64,000 bases of DNA from Marinicauda salina (GCF_003122085.1 NZ_QEXV01000006.1:124001-188000); one strand, 5' to 3'. Shown: positions 28,099-37,836, counted from the stretch's first letter. Notes: generated by a model from the sequence alone, not told the origin. Translations and numbers: made by a program.

Positions 28099-29252
28099 GA
28101 CGCCGCGCGCAGACCCTCGTCCTCGCCGACAAGGCGCTCGTCGGCGTCGAGGCGTTCCAGGCAGTAATTGAGATCCGCCTCGGGCGCGCCCTGGAACTGG
28201 GTGAAGATGCGCTCTGTCAGGCGCTTTCTGAACGCGATCTGGTCGCGCACGCCGCCGTCGCCGACCTCGAGGGAATGCCAGGCGCTCAGCGCCGCCTTCA
28301 CCGCCGGCAGGATCCGCTTGGGCAGGCCGGTGCGCTCGAACACGGCCTGCAGACCCAGCGGCCCGGCGTCATGGATCAGCAGCCACGCCTTGGCGTGATC
28401 GATCGCGGCCAGCTCGGCGACGCAGTGCTCGAAGAAACTCACATGACCGCGGAACAGCGCCCGCAGGATGAGCGATGGCGTGAGACGCCCGTTGAGCTGC
28501 AATTGCTGGGCGAAGCGGCGCGGGTCCGGCGCGAGGCCGGCCTGCTCGACGAGGTCGACGGTCGCGCGCTCGCGCGCCCCCTCGGCGAGCTCCACGGCGA
28601 GCTGCGGCGGCAGGGCGTGGCGCGAGACGAGCTTCTCCAGCGCTGCATCTGAAATCTGCGAAATGAGCCGCTCGGTGATCTCCACGGGCAGGTGCGAACG
28701 CTCGACGAAGCGTTCCAGCACCGCCGGCGCGTCGGCGAAGCGCTCGAGCGCCGCGTCGTAGGATTCGTCGTCGAAATCGGCGCCGTCGTTCGACGCCGCC
28801 GCGCCGACCGCGCTGGACGCGCCGCGCGCGACGATCTCGCGCACCACGCCGCTCGACACCCGCGGCCGGGAGGCCACGGCGGTCTGGCGGATGGCGTCGC
28901 CGCCGCGCACGATCTCGACGAGATCCTCGTCGGTGAGCACGGGCGAGCCCGCGATCACGGGCACGGCGATGGATTCGATGTCCTCGGCGAGCTTGCGCGC
29001 GACGTCATGGGGCAGCTGGTCGGAGCGCTGGAGCGTCACCGCAAGCGCGCGCCGCACGCGGTCGGCGGCGTCGGCGGCGAGGATGCGCACGATCTGCTCG
29101 GCGGCGGCCTGGTCGGACGCGCCCAGATCGGCGAATGAAATCCGCTGGCAGACCTTGCGCGCCGCATCGGCGCGCGCCCTTTCGTCGCCGGAATCGCAAA
29201 TCCGGCGCACGTCGTCGGCGGTCAGCCGCGCTCGCATCGTTTCGACGCCCAT
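28095..29252 (-). CDS. DUF2336 protein (second copy)
   Basis: A 385-residue helical-repeat protein, paralogous in type to the DUF2336 protein at 25.2 kb. The start at MGVETMRARLT is chosen (AAAGG nine bases upstream); the 15-codon extension is basic shadow. The C-terminal third has the family block RGHVSFFEHCVAELA and GLQAVFERTGLPKRI. It lacks catalytic residues. It faces the Hpt gene and is followed upstream by the lytic transglycosylase on the same strand. The flanking of a receiver and Hpt pair by two DUF2336 genes is the notable context. Confidence 0.85.
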   Translation of the reverse strand: MGVETMRARLTADDVRRICDSGDERARADAARKVCQRISFADLGASDQAAAEQIVRILAADAADRVRRALAVTLQRSDQLPHDVARKLAEDIESIAVPVIAGSPVLTDEDLVEIVRGGDAIRQTAVASRPRVSSGVVREIVARGASSAVGAAASNDGADFDDESYDAALERFADAPAVLERFVERSHLPVEITERLISQISDAALEKLVSRHALPPQLAVELAEGARERATVDLVEQAGLAPDPRRFAQQLQLNGRLTPSLILRALFRGHVSFFEHCVAELAAIDHAKAWLLIHDAGPLGLQAVFERTGLPKRILPAVKAALSAWHSLEVGDGGVRDQIAFRKRLTERIFTQFQGAPEADLNYCLERLDADERLVGEDEGLRAAS

Positions 29253-29326
29253 GTCGCACCGCCTTTCACGCGATTGACGGCCAATCCTGCGCCGCAATTC
29301 TTAACGCGGCCTTGCGGAGCGGGACT

Positions 29327-30139
29327 TCACGCCTTCCGCTCCGGCGCGCGCGGCGCCTCGAGCGAGGCGAGGATCTCCACGAGCAGGGGCGAGAGCTCGC
29401 CGGGCGAGGATCGCGCCCAGCCGCCCGAAGCCCGCCCGCCGCCGCCCGTGGCGGCCGGAACAACCGGCGTGCGCGGCTCGGGCGAAGACGGCGCCGGCGT
29501 CGCGCCGACGCCGGCCGCCGCCGCTTCGCCGGCGAGATTGGCCAGCAGCTCTTGCGCGCTTCGCGGCCGGCCGTCGGCGTAGAAGATCGGCCGGTTGGCC
29601 GCCGCGGCGGCGGGAAACAGCCGATCGGCGCGGGCGTCGGGATTCGCCGCGGCTTCGTTGATCAGGCGCGCCGCCCCGCGCGCGCCGAGGAAATGGGCCG
29701 CGTAGAGTTCGCCGGCGCCGGGTTCGCGGCCGGTCTGCTCGCGCAGGATCGCAGCGTTGTCCGCGGCGAGTTCGCCGGCCATCACGCTGGCGGCCCGGGG
29801 ATCGAAGCGCATGTCGAGGATGGCGGCGCGCTGCTCGGGATCGTCGACGACGAAGCGGCCCGCCGTCGTCTCCCGCACGGCCCCGGCCGCCGCCGCGTAG
29901 CCGTGCTTGGCGCCGTGACGGTGGATCATGGCCAGCCAGGTCTGCTCGATGAACTGGAACATGCCCGCCGCGGACGACGACGAGGCCCGCGCCTGCGCGT
30001 CGAAATTGCTCTCGCGCGCGGCGGTCCGGACGAGGAAGTCGAAGTCCGCGCCGGTCGATTGCGCCGCCGCGGCGATCGTGCGCATCGCGCCGCCGCTGCG
30101 TTCGGCCAGGCTGGAGATCGCGTCGGACACGCCCGCCAC
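29327..30139 (-). CDS. lytic transglycosylase (SLT/PleA-like)
   Basis: A 270-residue protein with a lysozyme-like SLT domain in residues about 20-190. Catalytic Glu43 lies in AARESNFDAQA, followed by SSAAGMFQFIEQTW, the standard muramidase core. There is no signal peptide, as in Caulobacter PleA, which acts with pilus/flagellar assembly. The C-terminal 80 residues are a Pro/Ala/Gly-rich linker ending in SPLLVEILASLEAPRAPERKA, resembling a short targeting tail. A CtrA-like site lies about 56 bp upstream of the start (30195-30210), which fits developmental control in this group. Substrate is peptidoglycan glycan strands. Confidence 0.82.
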   Translation of the reverse strand: MAGVSDAISSLAERSGGAMRTIAAAAQSTGADFDFLVRTAARESNFDAQARASSSSAAGMFQFIEQTWLAMIHRHGAKHGYAAAAGAVRETTAGRFVVDDPEQRAAILDMRFDPRAASVMAGELAADNAAILREQTGREPGAGELYAAHFLGARGAARLINEAAANPDARADRLFPAAAAANRPIFYADGRPRSAQELLANLAGEAAAAGVGATPAPSSPEPRTPVVPAATGGGGRASGGWARSSPGELSPLLVEILASLEAPRAPERKA

Positions 30140-30194
30140 CTTCGCTCGCGCCGTCGAATCGACGGCCTCGTTCCGCAGGCTGACGCCGGCGGGG

Positions 30195-30210
30195 ATAATC
30201 CTTCGTTAAC
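30195..30210. promoter_or_regulatory. CtrA-like site before lytic transglycosylase
   Basis: On the minus strand the site reads GTTAA-CGAAGGA-TTAT, matching TTAA-N7-TTAA with one mismatch. Its distance from the transglycosylase start suits a promoter element. It also overlaps the thiO stop. Identified by motif only. Confidence 0.4.
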
Positions 30211-31372
30211 CGGCCGCGCGCAGCGCAGACCGCCGCGGAGAGAACGGCGCGATCGCGTCCGGCGCGGCGCCGTCGAGGATCAGGCGCGTCAGGTCCTCGG
30301 CCGCCGCCGGCGCGAGCAGCACCCCGTTCCGGTACGCGCCCAGCGCGTAATAGAGGCCGGCCGCCTCGGACTCACCGAGAACGGGCATCCGATCGGCGGC
30401 GGCCGGGCGCACCCCCGCCCAGCGCTCGAAGATCGGAACCGGCGCAAGCCCGGGTAGCACCTCGCGGGCTCGCGCCGCCAGGCGCTCGACGGCTTCATCG
30501 TCGGTCGCGCCATCATCAACGCCGGGCTCGCTCGTCGCGCCGGCCACGAGACGGCCGTCCGGCTTGGCGGCGAGATAGATGGAGAAGCCGCGCACGATCC
30601 GCTCCGGCGCCAGCGGGCGCGCCGCGGCGAAGGAGATCATCTGGCCCTTGACCGGCGTCATTGCGAGCCGCTCAGGGGCCTCCCCGGCGAGCGGGCCGGC
30701 GCCCGTGGCCAGCACCACCGCATCGGCCGGCTCGCGCCCGCCGTCGGCGCGCACGGCGCCGACGACGCGGTCTCCCGAGAACGCGAGGCGCGCGCATGGC
30801 GTCTGCTCGGCGATGTCCGCTCCAGCGCGGCGCGCCGCGGCCGCCAGCGCCGTCGCCAACGCGCGGTTGTCGAGCTGACCGTCGCCGTCAAAGACCAGCG
30901 CGCCGAGACAGGTCGCAAGCGACGGTTCGAGCCCGGCCACCGTCTCCGCGTCGACGAGGCGGGCGTCGATCCGCCGGCGACGCGCCCGGTCGAGGCCCGC
31001 CGACAGCCGCGCCACTTCGTCGGCGGCGTAGGCCGGCGTGATCGAGCCGCGCCGTTCATAGCCGATGCGGACGCCGCCTTCGGCTTCGAGGGCGGCGGCG
31101 AAATCCCGCCAACGCCCGGCGCCTTCACCGGCGAGCCGTGCGAAGGCGTCGGCCAGCGGCGCATCGGGATCCTGCTCCAGGCAGGATTCGAAACCCGCCG
31201 CGAGCATGCCCCCCGACGCCGGCAGCGCGCCGGCGGTCGCACGGCCGGCCTCGAGCACGCGCACATCCGCGCCGGCGCGCGCCAGCCGCCATGCGATGGA
31301 CAGGCCGGACACGCCGGCGCCGACGACGAGGATGCGCGGCCGGCTGGAAGGGTTTATGATCGGGGGGCTCAT
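30206..31372 (-). CDS. thiO: FAD-dependent glycine oxidase-type oxidoreductase ThiO
   Basis: A 388-residue DAO-family flavoprotein. The N-terminal Rossmann motif RILVVGAGVSGLSIAWRLARAGADVRVLEAG binds FAD, and the C-terminal GLYYALGAYRNGVLLAPAAAEDL is typical of ThiO, which supplies iminoglycine for the thiamine thiazole. Neither thiG nor thiS is nearby, so a different D- or glycine-type amine oxidase role stays possible. No signal peptide. It overlaps the CtrA-like site at its stop. Confidence 0.75.
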   Translation of the reverse strand: MSPPIINPSSRPRILVVGAGVSGLSIAWRLARAGADVRVLEAGRATAGALPASGGMLAAGFESCLEQDPDAPLADAFARLAGEGAGRWRDFAAALEAEGGVRIGYERRGSITPAYAADEVARLSAGLDRARRRRIDARLVDAETVAGLEPSLATCLGALVFDGDGQLDNRALATALAAAARRAGADIAEQTPCARLAFSGDRVVGAVRADGGREPADAVVLATGAGPLAGEAPERLAMTPVKGQMISFAAARPLAPERIVRGFSIYLAAKPDGRLVAGATSEPGVDDGATDDEAVERLAARAREVLPGLAPVPIFERWAGVRPAAADRMPVLGESEAAGLYYALGAYRNGVLLAPAAAEDLTRLILDGAAPDAIAPFSPRRSALRAAG

Positions 31373-31447
31373 TGCTTTCGTTGCGTCGATCCCGGATCGC
31401 GGAGCGATAGAAGGGGGCGCAGCAGACTACAAGTGAGGGAATGCGCG

Positions 31448-31846
31448 ATGTTCAAACCCGCAATCGCCGCGAGTTTCGCCGCTATGGCCGCGTTGTGTGT
31501 CGCCGCGCCGGCCGCAGGAGCCCAGGAGGAAACCGGATCGCGCTGCGTTCAGTTGCGCAACATCACCGGCTACAGCGTGATCGACGACCGCCACGTGCTG
31601 CTCAATAGCGGCGCCAGCCGCCACTTTCTGATCACCACGAGCACGCGTTGCTCGGGGCTCCGTTTCGGCATCCAGATCGGCGCCAGCTTCGACGACAACG
31701 AGCGGCTCTGCCCGCCGCTGGTCGAGCACCTGGTCACCGATGACGGCTGGCGTTGCCCGATCGAGTCGATCGAGCCGGTGGCCGATATCGACGCCGCCCG
31801 CGAGCTGATCGAACAGCGCAGCGCTGACGAGAACAGCGAAGACTGA
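31448..31846 (+). CDS. DUF6491 family secreted protein
   Basis: A 132-residue exported protein. The ATG at 31448 has GAGGGA seven bases upstream; earlier GTG and out-of-frame ATG codons are rejected. Signal peptide residues 1-24 (cleavage after AGA). The mature part holds CVQLRNITGYSVIDDRHVLL and the small paired cysteines TRCSGLRFG, RLCPP and WRCPI, the small beta-rich DUF6491 pattern. Function unknown; the disulfides point to the periplasm. Divergent from thiO. Confidence 0.8.
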   Translation: MFKPAIAASFAAMAALCVAAPAAGAQEETGSRCVQLRNITGYSVIDDRHVLLNSGASRHFLITTSTRCSGLRFGIQIGASFDDNERLCPPLVEHLVTDDGWRCPIESIEPVADIDAARELIEQRSADENSED

Positions 31847-31861
31847 GGCGGCCGCGCCGGG

Positions 31862-32548
31862 TCAGCCTTCCGCCGCGGCGAGGCGCGCAGGACCCGGCGC
31901 ATCCCGGTCCTCGGCCGAGGCGTCGGGGCTATCCGGCTCGCCGTCGCGCAACGGCGCGCGGCAATCGGCGAGAAAACGTTCGCCGCCATTGTCCCCCTCG
32001 CTCGACCACGGCCGGGCCAGCGTTCGCGTGTAGAAGGACTGGAGCCGCGCGCGCCAGGCCTCTTCCTCGCACTCCTCCACGCCGCGCTCAGTGCAGGCTT
32101 CGAGCGCGGCTTCATAGACATCCGATAGATAGGACAGCGCCGCAGCGGCGTCCTCGAGCCGCGCGGCGCGGCCCGAGCGATCGTCCCGCGCCAGAAGGCG
32201 TTCGCCTTCGCGCAGGGCGGCGAGGTGATGCCGGCTCAGACCGATGCTGGGCTGATCGCCGGACAACTGCTCCGGCGACGGCACATGCGAGGACAGCTGG
32301 TCGGCCAGGCGCATGCCCAGCTGCAGCTCCTGCTTCAGGCGGCTGAGATGGACGCGTCGCGCCTTCAACCGGCGACGATCGAGCAACCGGCGACCCGCCT
32401 CCTCGAGCGTGCGCCACAACGCCATCCGAGTCTGCTGGCCCTCGATGCGATGGCGGGCGCAAATGCGGTCGATCTCCGCCTCGTCGTAAAGCTGATCCTC
32501 GTCGAGGATCATGAAGCGCGCGCCGCCGCCCTCGGAAAGCCTCGCCAT
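31862..32548 (-). CDS. hypothetical charged coiled-coil protein
   Basis: A 228-residue cytoplasmic protein that I do not recognise. Residues 20-90 are rich in Arg/Glu/Leu with helical heptads (RTLEEAGRRLLDRRRLKARRVH). Residues 90-170 form a second helical segment with EDAAAALSYLSDVYEAALEAC. Residues about 195-228 are an acidic, disordered tail. There is no signal, membrane helix or enzymatic motif. GGAG five bases before the ATG supports the start. Convergent with the DUF6491 gene. A structural or regulatory scaffold is possible, but nothing specific can be said. Confidence 0.65.
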   Translation of the reverse strand: MARLSEGGGARFMILDEDQLYDEAEIDRICARHRIEGQQTRMALWRTLEEAGRRLLDRRRLKARRVHLSRLKQELQLGMRLADQLSSHVPSPEQLSGDQPSIGLSRHHLAALREGERLLARDDRSGRAARLEDAAAALSYLSDVYEAALEACTERGVEECEEEAWRARLQSFYTRTLARPWSSEGDNGGERFLADCRAPLRDGEPDSPDASAEDRDAPGPARLAAAEG

Positions 32549-32684
32549 GATCGCTCCGTCGCCGCTGATTTGCTTATGAGCGCGTCAGTGTAGCGATTCG
32601 TTAACCTTTCCGAAGGCCGGTGCGCAGCCCGCTTGTGGAAAAGCGGCTTCGAACGGGCTGGCGCGAATGTCATGAAGAGAAGGA

Positions 32685-32761
<77 letters not shown>

Positions 32762-32861
32762 GCATCGGACACGGGCGGCGAAGCCCGTCCGGAGGCGGCG
32801 GAAACTAGCTCCGGCGCCCGGTCCGCGCAAGACCCGCGCCCCGCCGGGCGCAGGGGCGCGA

Positions 32862-33644
32862 TCAGACAGAGTAGCCGCGCCGGCGCAGGTGCTCCTCGAG
32901 CGCGGCGATCCGCGTGGCGTCGGAGGGATGCGTCGACAGCAACTCGACGGTCTGGCGCTGGTTCTGCGCCGCCTTCGCCTGCCAGAATCGCAACGCCTGG
33001 CGGGGGTCGTAATTGGCGCCCATCATGTAGTCGACGCCGATCCGGTCGGCCTCGAGCTCGTGCCGCCGCGAGAAGGGAAGCAGCACGCCGAACGTGACGC
33101 CCATTCCCAGGATCCCCGCCCATTGCTGCGCGTTCTCCGAGTCCGCGCCGTCCATCGCGACCGCGGCCAGACCGAGCCCGACCCCGGCGGCCATCTGCTG
33201 GGAGGCGCGCTCGGCGGCGTGCCGGCCGGCGACGTGGGCGGCCTCGTGGCCCATCACCGTGGCGACCTGGTCGTCATTCTCCATCGTTTCGAGAATGCCG
33301 CGATAGAAGGCGACCTTGCCGCCCGGCAGCGTCCAGGCGTTCTGCTGGTCGGAATCGAAGACCACGTACTCCCAGTCGTACTGGCTCATGCCGGAGGCGC
33401 GAACGATCCGGTCGCCGACCCGGCGCACCCGGGCGTTCATCGCGGGATCGCGGCTGATCGGCTCGGACTGCAGCGCCTCCTGCCAGGCCTGCGCCGACAT
33501 CTGGGCGACCTGCTGGTCCGACACCAGCATGAGCTGGCTGCGGCCGAGCGCGGCGTTCTCCGCACAGCCCGCGGCGATGGGGAACACCGTTCCCGCCGCC
33601 AGTCCGCGAATGATCTCGCGGCGACTCATCTTCACCTTGTGCAT
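32862..33644 (-). CDS. M48 family metallopeptidase, lipoprotein
   Basis: A 260-residue zinc protease with a twin-arginine-like leader MSRREIIRGLAAG and lipobox AAGC (Cys27), so it is probably anchored in the envelope. HEAAH (His133, Glu134, His137) is the zinc-binding core, and HELEADRIG provides the third ligand. It belongs to the BepA/LoiP-like (YggG/HtpX relative) group that degrades or assembles envelope proteins. The start at MHKVKMSRRE is preferred over a longer frame. It lies on the minus strand just upstream of tRNA-His and reads towards it, about 100 bp away. AsmA reads away on the other side. Confidence 0.9.
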   Translation of the reverse strand: MHKVKMSRREIIRGLAAGTVFPIAAGCAENAALGRSQLMLVSDQQVAQMSAQAWQEALQSEPISRDPAMNARVRRVGDRIVRASGMSQYDWEYVVFDSDQQNAWTLPGGKVAFYRGILETMENDDQVATVMGHEAAHVAGRHAAERASQQMAAGVGLGLAAVAMDGADSENAQQWAGILGMGVTFGVLLPFSRRHELEADRIGVDYMMGANYDPRQALRFWQAKAAQNQRQTVELLSTHPSDATRIAALEEHLRRRGYSV

Positions 33645-33817
33645 GATGCGACCCATCCTGTTGCGGCCGCGCGCAAGGGTGCGCGCCCCCTTCGGCCCCT
33701 GCGGCTCGATCGCGCCGTGGAACCGCCATGATGTTTGAGATTTAATCACACTCGCCCGGGACCGGAAACCGAATCGCGGTCCTCACGCGTTGAAGCGGCG
33801 AAGACATGGAGATCGGC

Positions 33818-35953
33818 ATGCGGCGCCTGTTGGTGATCATTCTGGTGCTTGTCGGCGTGCTCGTCGCCGTCGCCCTGCTGGCGCCGGTCCTCATCCCGTC
33901 CGACTTCCTGCGCGACCGTCTGAGCGCGCAGTCGAGCGAACGCCTCGGCCGCGAGGTCCGCCTCGACGGCGAGGTCGGCCTGTCGATCCTGCCGCGGGTG
34001 CAGGCCCGGGCGGGCCAGGTCAGCGTCGCCAACGCCGAGGGGTTCGGCGAGCAGCCGCTCGCGGAGATGGCCGAGATGCGCTTCACGCTCGCGCTCTGGC
34101 CGCTGCTCACGCGACAGATCGTGATCGAGGAGTTCGTCCTGGTCGAACCCGTGATCCGGCTGGAGCAGCGCGGCGCCCGCAACAACTGGACATTCCGCGA
34201 GACCGCGGCCGGCGCGCCGGCCGCCCCCGACGGCGGGTTCGTCCGCCGGCCGGGCGCCCTGCCCTTCGAGGCGAGCTTCGGCGACGTGCGCATCGTGGAC
34301 GGCGCGCTCAGCTACACCGCCGACGGCGAAACGCGCGAGGTCCGCGATCTCGATCTCCAGGCCGACCTGCCCTCGCTCGACGCGCCGGCGCGGCTCCGCG
34401 GCGGGTTCACCGCCGACGGCGAGGCGATCGACTTCACGCTCGAGGCCGGATCGGTGCGCGGCCTGTTCGAGGGCGCGCGCACCCCGGTGGCGCTCGATCT
34501 CGACAGCGACATGGCCGAGATCGCCTTCGACGGCGCGCTGCTGGAAAGCGAGCGCTTCGACTATGACGGCCGGGCCGACGTCTCGCTGGCGTTGCGCCGG
34601 CTGGCGCGTTTCCTGGGCTCGGAGCTTCCCGACGGCGACGGGTTCCGGCGCTTCGACGCCGACGCGGAGATCGCCGGTCGCCAGGGCCGCATCACGCTAT
34701 CGGACGCCGAGATCGCGCTCGACGACATCGCCGCAGCGGGTGACCTCGTGATCAACCACGGCGAGGGCCGCCCGGCGGTCAACGCCCAGCTCGATATCCC
34801 TGCGCTCGACCTGAACCCCTACCTGCCCGCCGGCGGGGAGGACGCGAACTCCGGCGCGATGGAGCCCTGGAGCGACGAGCCCGTCGATCTGGGCCCGCTC
34901 TCGCTCGTCGACGCCGCGGTGGACGCGGCGGTCGGACGCCTGCGCGTCCGCGACATCGAGGTCACCGACGTGACGCTGCGCGCCGTGCTCGCCAACGGCC
35001 GCCTTCAGGCGGATCTCGAAGACTTCCTGCTGTACGGCGGACGGGGCAGCGCGGTGGCCGTGGCGAACACGCGCTCGGCGACGCCGTCCTTCTCGCTGGA
35101 CGCCGAGCTGGACGCGCTCGACGCCCTGCCCTTCCTGCGCGCCGCGGCGAATTTCGAGCGTCTCGAAGGCTTGGGGTCGATCAATCTCGACCTGGCCGCC
35201 AGCGGCGCCAGCCCGGCCGCGATCATGGACTCGATCTCGGGCCAGGGCGGCTTCAGCTTCGAGGACGGCGCGATCAAGGGCGCCAATCTCGCCCAGGTCG
35301 TCCGCACCATCCAGACCGCCGTCGAAACCGGCGAGCTGCCGTCCGGCTTCGGCGAGCGCCAGCAGACGGACTTCACAGCGCTGGCGGGCACGATCGCGAT
35401 CGAAAACGGGCTGGCGCGCAATACCGACCTGCTGATGCTGAGCCCGCTCCTGCGCGTGCGCGGCGACGGCGAGGTGAGTCTCGCCGAACAGCGCATCGAC
35501 TACCGGATCAATCCGCGCGCGGTGGGCTCGCTCACCGGACAGGGCGGCGATGTCGATCTGCAGGGGCTGGAGGTGCCGATCCGCATTCGCGGCGGCTTCA
35601 ACGACGTCTCCATCGGCGTCGACTTCGAGGCGGTCGCCCGCGATCTGGTCCGCGCCCGCGCCGGCGAGCTGATCGGCGGCGAGGCCGGCCAGGCGCTCGG
35701 CGAAGGCCGCTCGATCGAGGATGTGGCGGCCGAGGCCCTGCTCGACCGGCTGATGGGGCGGGACGAGGACGACGCGTCTTCCGAGACGCCGGGCGAGACG
35801 GAGGCCGACACGGAGCCGGCTGCAGAGACCGACTCTGAAGACCCCGCGATCGAGGTCCCCGGCCCGGCGCGCAGCATTCTCGAGGGGCTGCTCTCCGGAG
35901 CGCTCGGCGAGGAACAGCCCGAAGAAACCGAAGAGCCGCCCAGCGACGGCTAG
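33818..35953 (+). CDS. AsmA family protein
   Basis: A 711-residue envelope protein with an N-terminal membrane helix (residues 4-25) and a long periplasmic beta-taco-like fold. AsmA proteins are thought to bridge the inner and outer membranes for phospholipid transport or to influence outer-membrane assembly. The conserved early motif GREVRLDGEVGLSILPRVQARAG and the C-terminal AsmA block (about 400-590) with AIMDSISGQGGFSFEDGAIKG are clear. The C-terminus is acidic (ETPGETEADTEPAAET). The start at the second ATG is supported by GGAG; a start four codons earlier is also possible. Confidence 0.9.
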   Translation: MRRLLVIILVLVGVLVAVALLAPVLIPSDFLRDRLSAQSSERLGREVRLDGEVGLSILPRVQARAGQVSVANAEGFGEQPLAEMAEMRFTLALWPLLTRQIVIEEFVLVEPVIRLEQRGARNNWTFRETAAGAPAAPDGGFVRRPGALPFEASFGDVRIVDGALSYTADGETREVRDLDLQADLPSLDAPARLRGGFTADGEAIDFTLEAGSVRGLFEGARTPVALDLDSDMAEIAFDGALLESERFDYDGRADVSLALRRLARFLGSELPDGDGFRRFDADAEIAGRQGRITLSDAEIALDDIAAAGDLVINHGEGRPAVNAQLDIPALDLNPYLPAGGEDANSGAMEPWSDEPVDLGPLSLVDAAVDAAVGRLRVRDIEVTDVTLRAVLANGRLQADLEDFLLYGGRGSAVAVANTRSATPSFSLDAELDALDALPFLRAAANFERLEGLGSINLDLAASGASPAAIMDSISGQGGFSFEDGAIKGANLAQVVRTIQTAVETGELPSGFGERQQTDFTALAGTIAIENGLARNTDLLMLSPLLRVRGDGEVSLAEQRIDYRINPRAVGSLTGQGGDVDLQGLEVPIRIRGGFNDVSIGVDFEAVARDLVRARAGELIGGEAGQALGEGRSIEDVAAEALLDRLMGRDEDDASSETPGETEADTEPAAETDSEDPAIEVPGPARSILEGLLSGALGEEQPEETEEPPSDG

Positions 35954-36060
35954 CCTGGTCGGCTTGATCCGCGCTGCGGCGGTCTATCTACTTCGGCCGA
36001 ACACAGACGCCGCGCCCGGCCCCCGGGCCGTCCCTGACGCGGCGCACGAGGGAGGAGATC

Positions 36061-37836
36061 ATGATCCGACTGCCCGCCGCCGCGCTGAGCCTGGGAGCCG
36101 TCATGGCCGCGTCCGACTACACCCCCGCCGCCGAGGCGCAGACCAGCTATCCCGGCGACCGCGTCTCCGGCGAGCATTTCGCCACGCGCTCGCCGGTGAT
36201 CGCGCCGCACGGCGCGGCGGCGACCGCTCATCCGCTGGCCACCCAGATCGCGATCGACACGCTCAAGGCCGGCGGCAACGCCGTCGACGCGGCGATCGCG
36301 GCCAACGCCGCGCTCGGCCTGATGGAGCCCACCGGCAACGGCATGGGCGGCGATCTGTTCGCCATCATCTGGGACCCCGAGACCGAGCAGGTCTACGGCC
36401 TCAACGCCGCGGGCCCCTCGCCGCAGAGCCTGACCCGCGAGGAGATCGTCTCCATCGTCGGCGAGGACGGGGCGATCCCGCCGCTGGGCGCCCTGCCCGT
36501 CTCGGTCCCCGGCGCGGTCGGCGGATGGGCGGCGATGCACGAGCGTTTCGGCTCGCTGTCGCGCGCCGAGATCCTGGCGCCGACAATCCGCTACGCCCGC
36601 GAGGGCCACCCGGTGCCGGAGACGATCGCCTATTACTGGGATCGCAACATGACGATCCTCGCCGACCAGTTCGAGCAGGGCAATTTCGAGGAGTTCGACA
36701 ACGCGCGGGCGACCTATCTAACCGAGGACGGCGACGCCCCGCGCGAGGGCGAGATGTTCGCCAATCCCGATCTCGCGAACACGCTCGAGGCGCTCGCCGA
36801 GAACGGCTGGCGCGAGTTCTACGAGGGCGACGTCGCCCGCACCATCGACTCCTACATGGAGCGCATCGGCGGCTGGCTGTCCTACGAGGACCTCGCCGGC
36901 TACGAGGCGGAATGGATCGAGCCGGTCAGCGTCAATTATCGCGGCTACGACGTCTGGGAGCTGCCGCCGCAGGGCCAGGGCATCGCCGCGCTGCAGATGC
37001 TGCAGATCATCGAAGGCTACGACCTGGCGGAAATGGGCTTCATGAGCGCCGAGGCGCTCCACGTCATGGTCGAGGCCAAGCGGCTCGCCTTCGAGGACCG
37101 GGCGCGTTTCTACGCCGATCCCGACTTCGCCGACGCCCCCGTCGAGACGCTGGTCTCCGACGCATACGCCGACGCGCGCCGCGACCTCATCTCCATGGAC
37201 GCGGCGATGGACAGCGTTCCCCACGGCGATCCCGCCGCGCTCGAGGACGGCGACACGACCTATCTCACGGTCGCCGACGAGAACGGCATGATGGTCTCGC
37301 TCATCCAGTCGAACTATCGCGGCATGGGCTCGGGTCTCGTGCCCGACGGGCTCGGCTTCATGCTGCAGGATCGCGGCGAGCTGTTCTCGCTCGATCCCGA
37401 TCACCCCAATGTCTACGAGCCGGGCAAGCGGCCCTTCCACACCATCATTCCCGCGATGATCACCCGCGACGGCCAGGCCTGGATGAGCTTCGGCCTGATG
37501 GGCGGCGCGATGCAGCCCCAGGGTCACGTCCAGATCGTCACCAACATCATCGATTTCGGGCTCAACGTGCAGGAGGCCGGCGATGCGGCGCGCTGGCGCC
37601 ACACCGGCTCCACCCAGCCCACCGATGCGGTGACCGAGGCCGGCGGGCGCGGCGTCCTCCAGGTCGAGAGCGGCGTGCCGCAGGAAGTCCGCGAAGAACT
37701 GGAATCCCGCGGCCATGTCGTCGAGGACGGCGACGGCGGGTTCGGCGGCTACCAGGCGATCCTGCGCGATCCGGAGACCGGCGTGTATTCGGCCGCTTCC
37801 GAGATGCGCAAGGACGGGGCGGCGCAGGGCTACTGA
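36061..37836 (+). CDS. ggt: gamma-glutamyltransferase
   Basis: A 591-residue Ntn hydrolase that cleaves glutathione and other gamma-glutamyl bonds in the periplasm and matures by autocleavage into two subunits. Catalytic Thr399 lies in GDTTYLTVAD, and the substrate-binding GSGLVPDGLGFMLQDRG and GLMGGAMQPQGH motifs are intact. A signal peptide occupies residues 1-30. RBS GGAGGAGATC upstream is strong. Its nearest upstream neighbour (AsmA) is co-directional after 107 bp. Family well recognised. Confidence 0.95.
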   Translation: MIRLPAAALSLGAVMAASDYTPAAEAQTSYPGDRVSGEHFATRSPVIAPHGAAATAHPLATQIAIDTLKAGGNAVDAAIAANAALGLMEPTGNGMGGDLFAIIWDPETEQVYGLNAAGPSPQSLTREEIVSIVGEDGAIPPLGALPVSVPGAVGGWAAMHERFGSLSRAEILAPTIRYAREGHPVPETIAYYWDRNMTILADQFEQGNFEEFDNARATYLTEDGDAPREGEMFANPDLANTLEALAENGWREFYEGDVARTIDSYMERIGGWLSYEDLAGYEAEWIEPVSVNYRGYDVWELPPQGQGIAALQMLQIIEGYDLAEMGFMSAEALHVMVEAKRLAFEDRARFYADPDFADAPVETLVSDAYADARRDLISMDAAMDSVPHGDPAALEDGDTTYLTVADENGMMVSLIQSNYRGMGSGLVPDGLGFMLQDRGELFSLDPDHPNVYEPGKRPFHTIIPAMITRDGQAWMSFGLMGGAMQPQGHVQIVTNIIDFGLNVQEAGDAARWRHTGSTQPTDAVTEAGGRGVLQVESGVPQEVREELESRGHVVEDGDGGFGGYQAILRDPETGVYSAASEMRKDGAAQGY

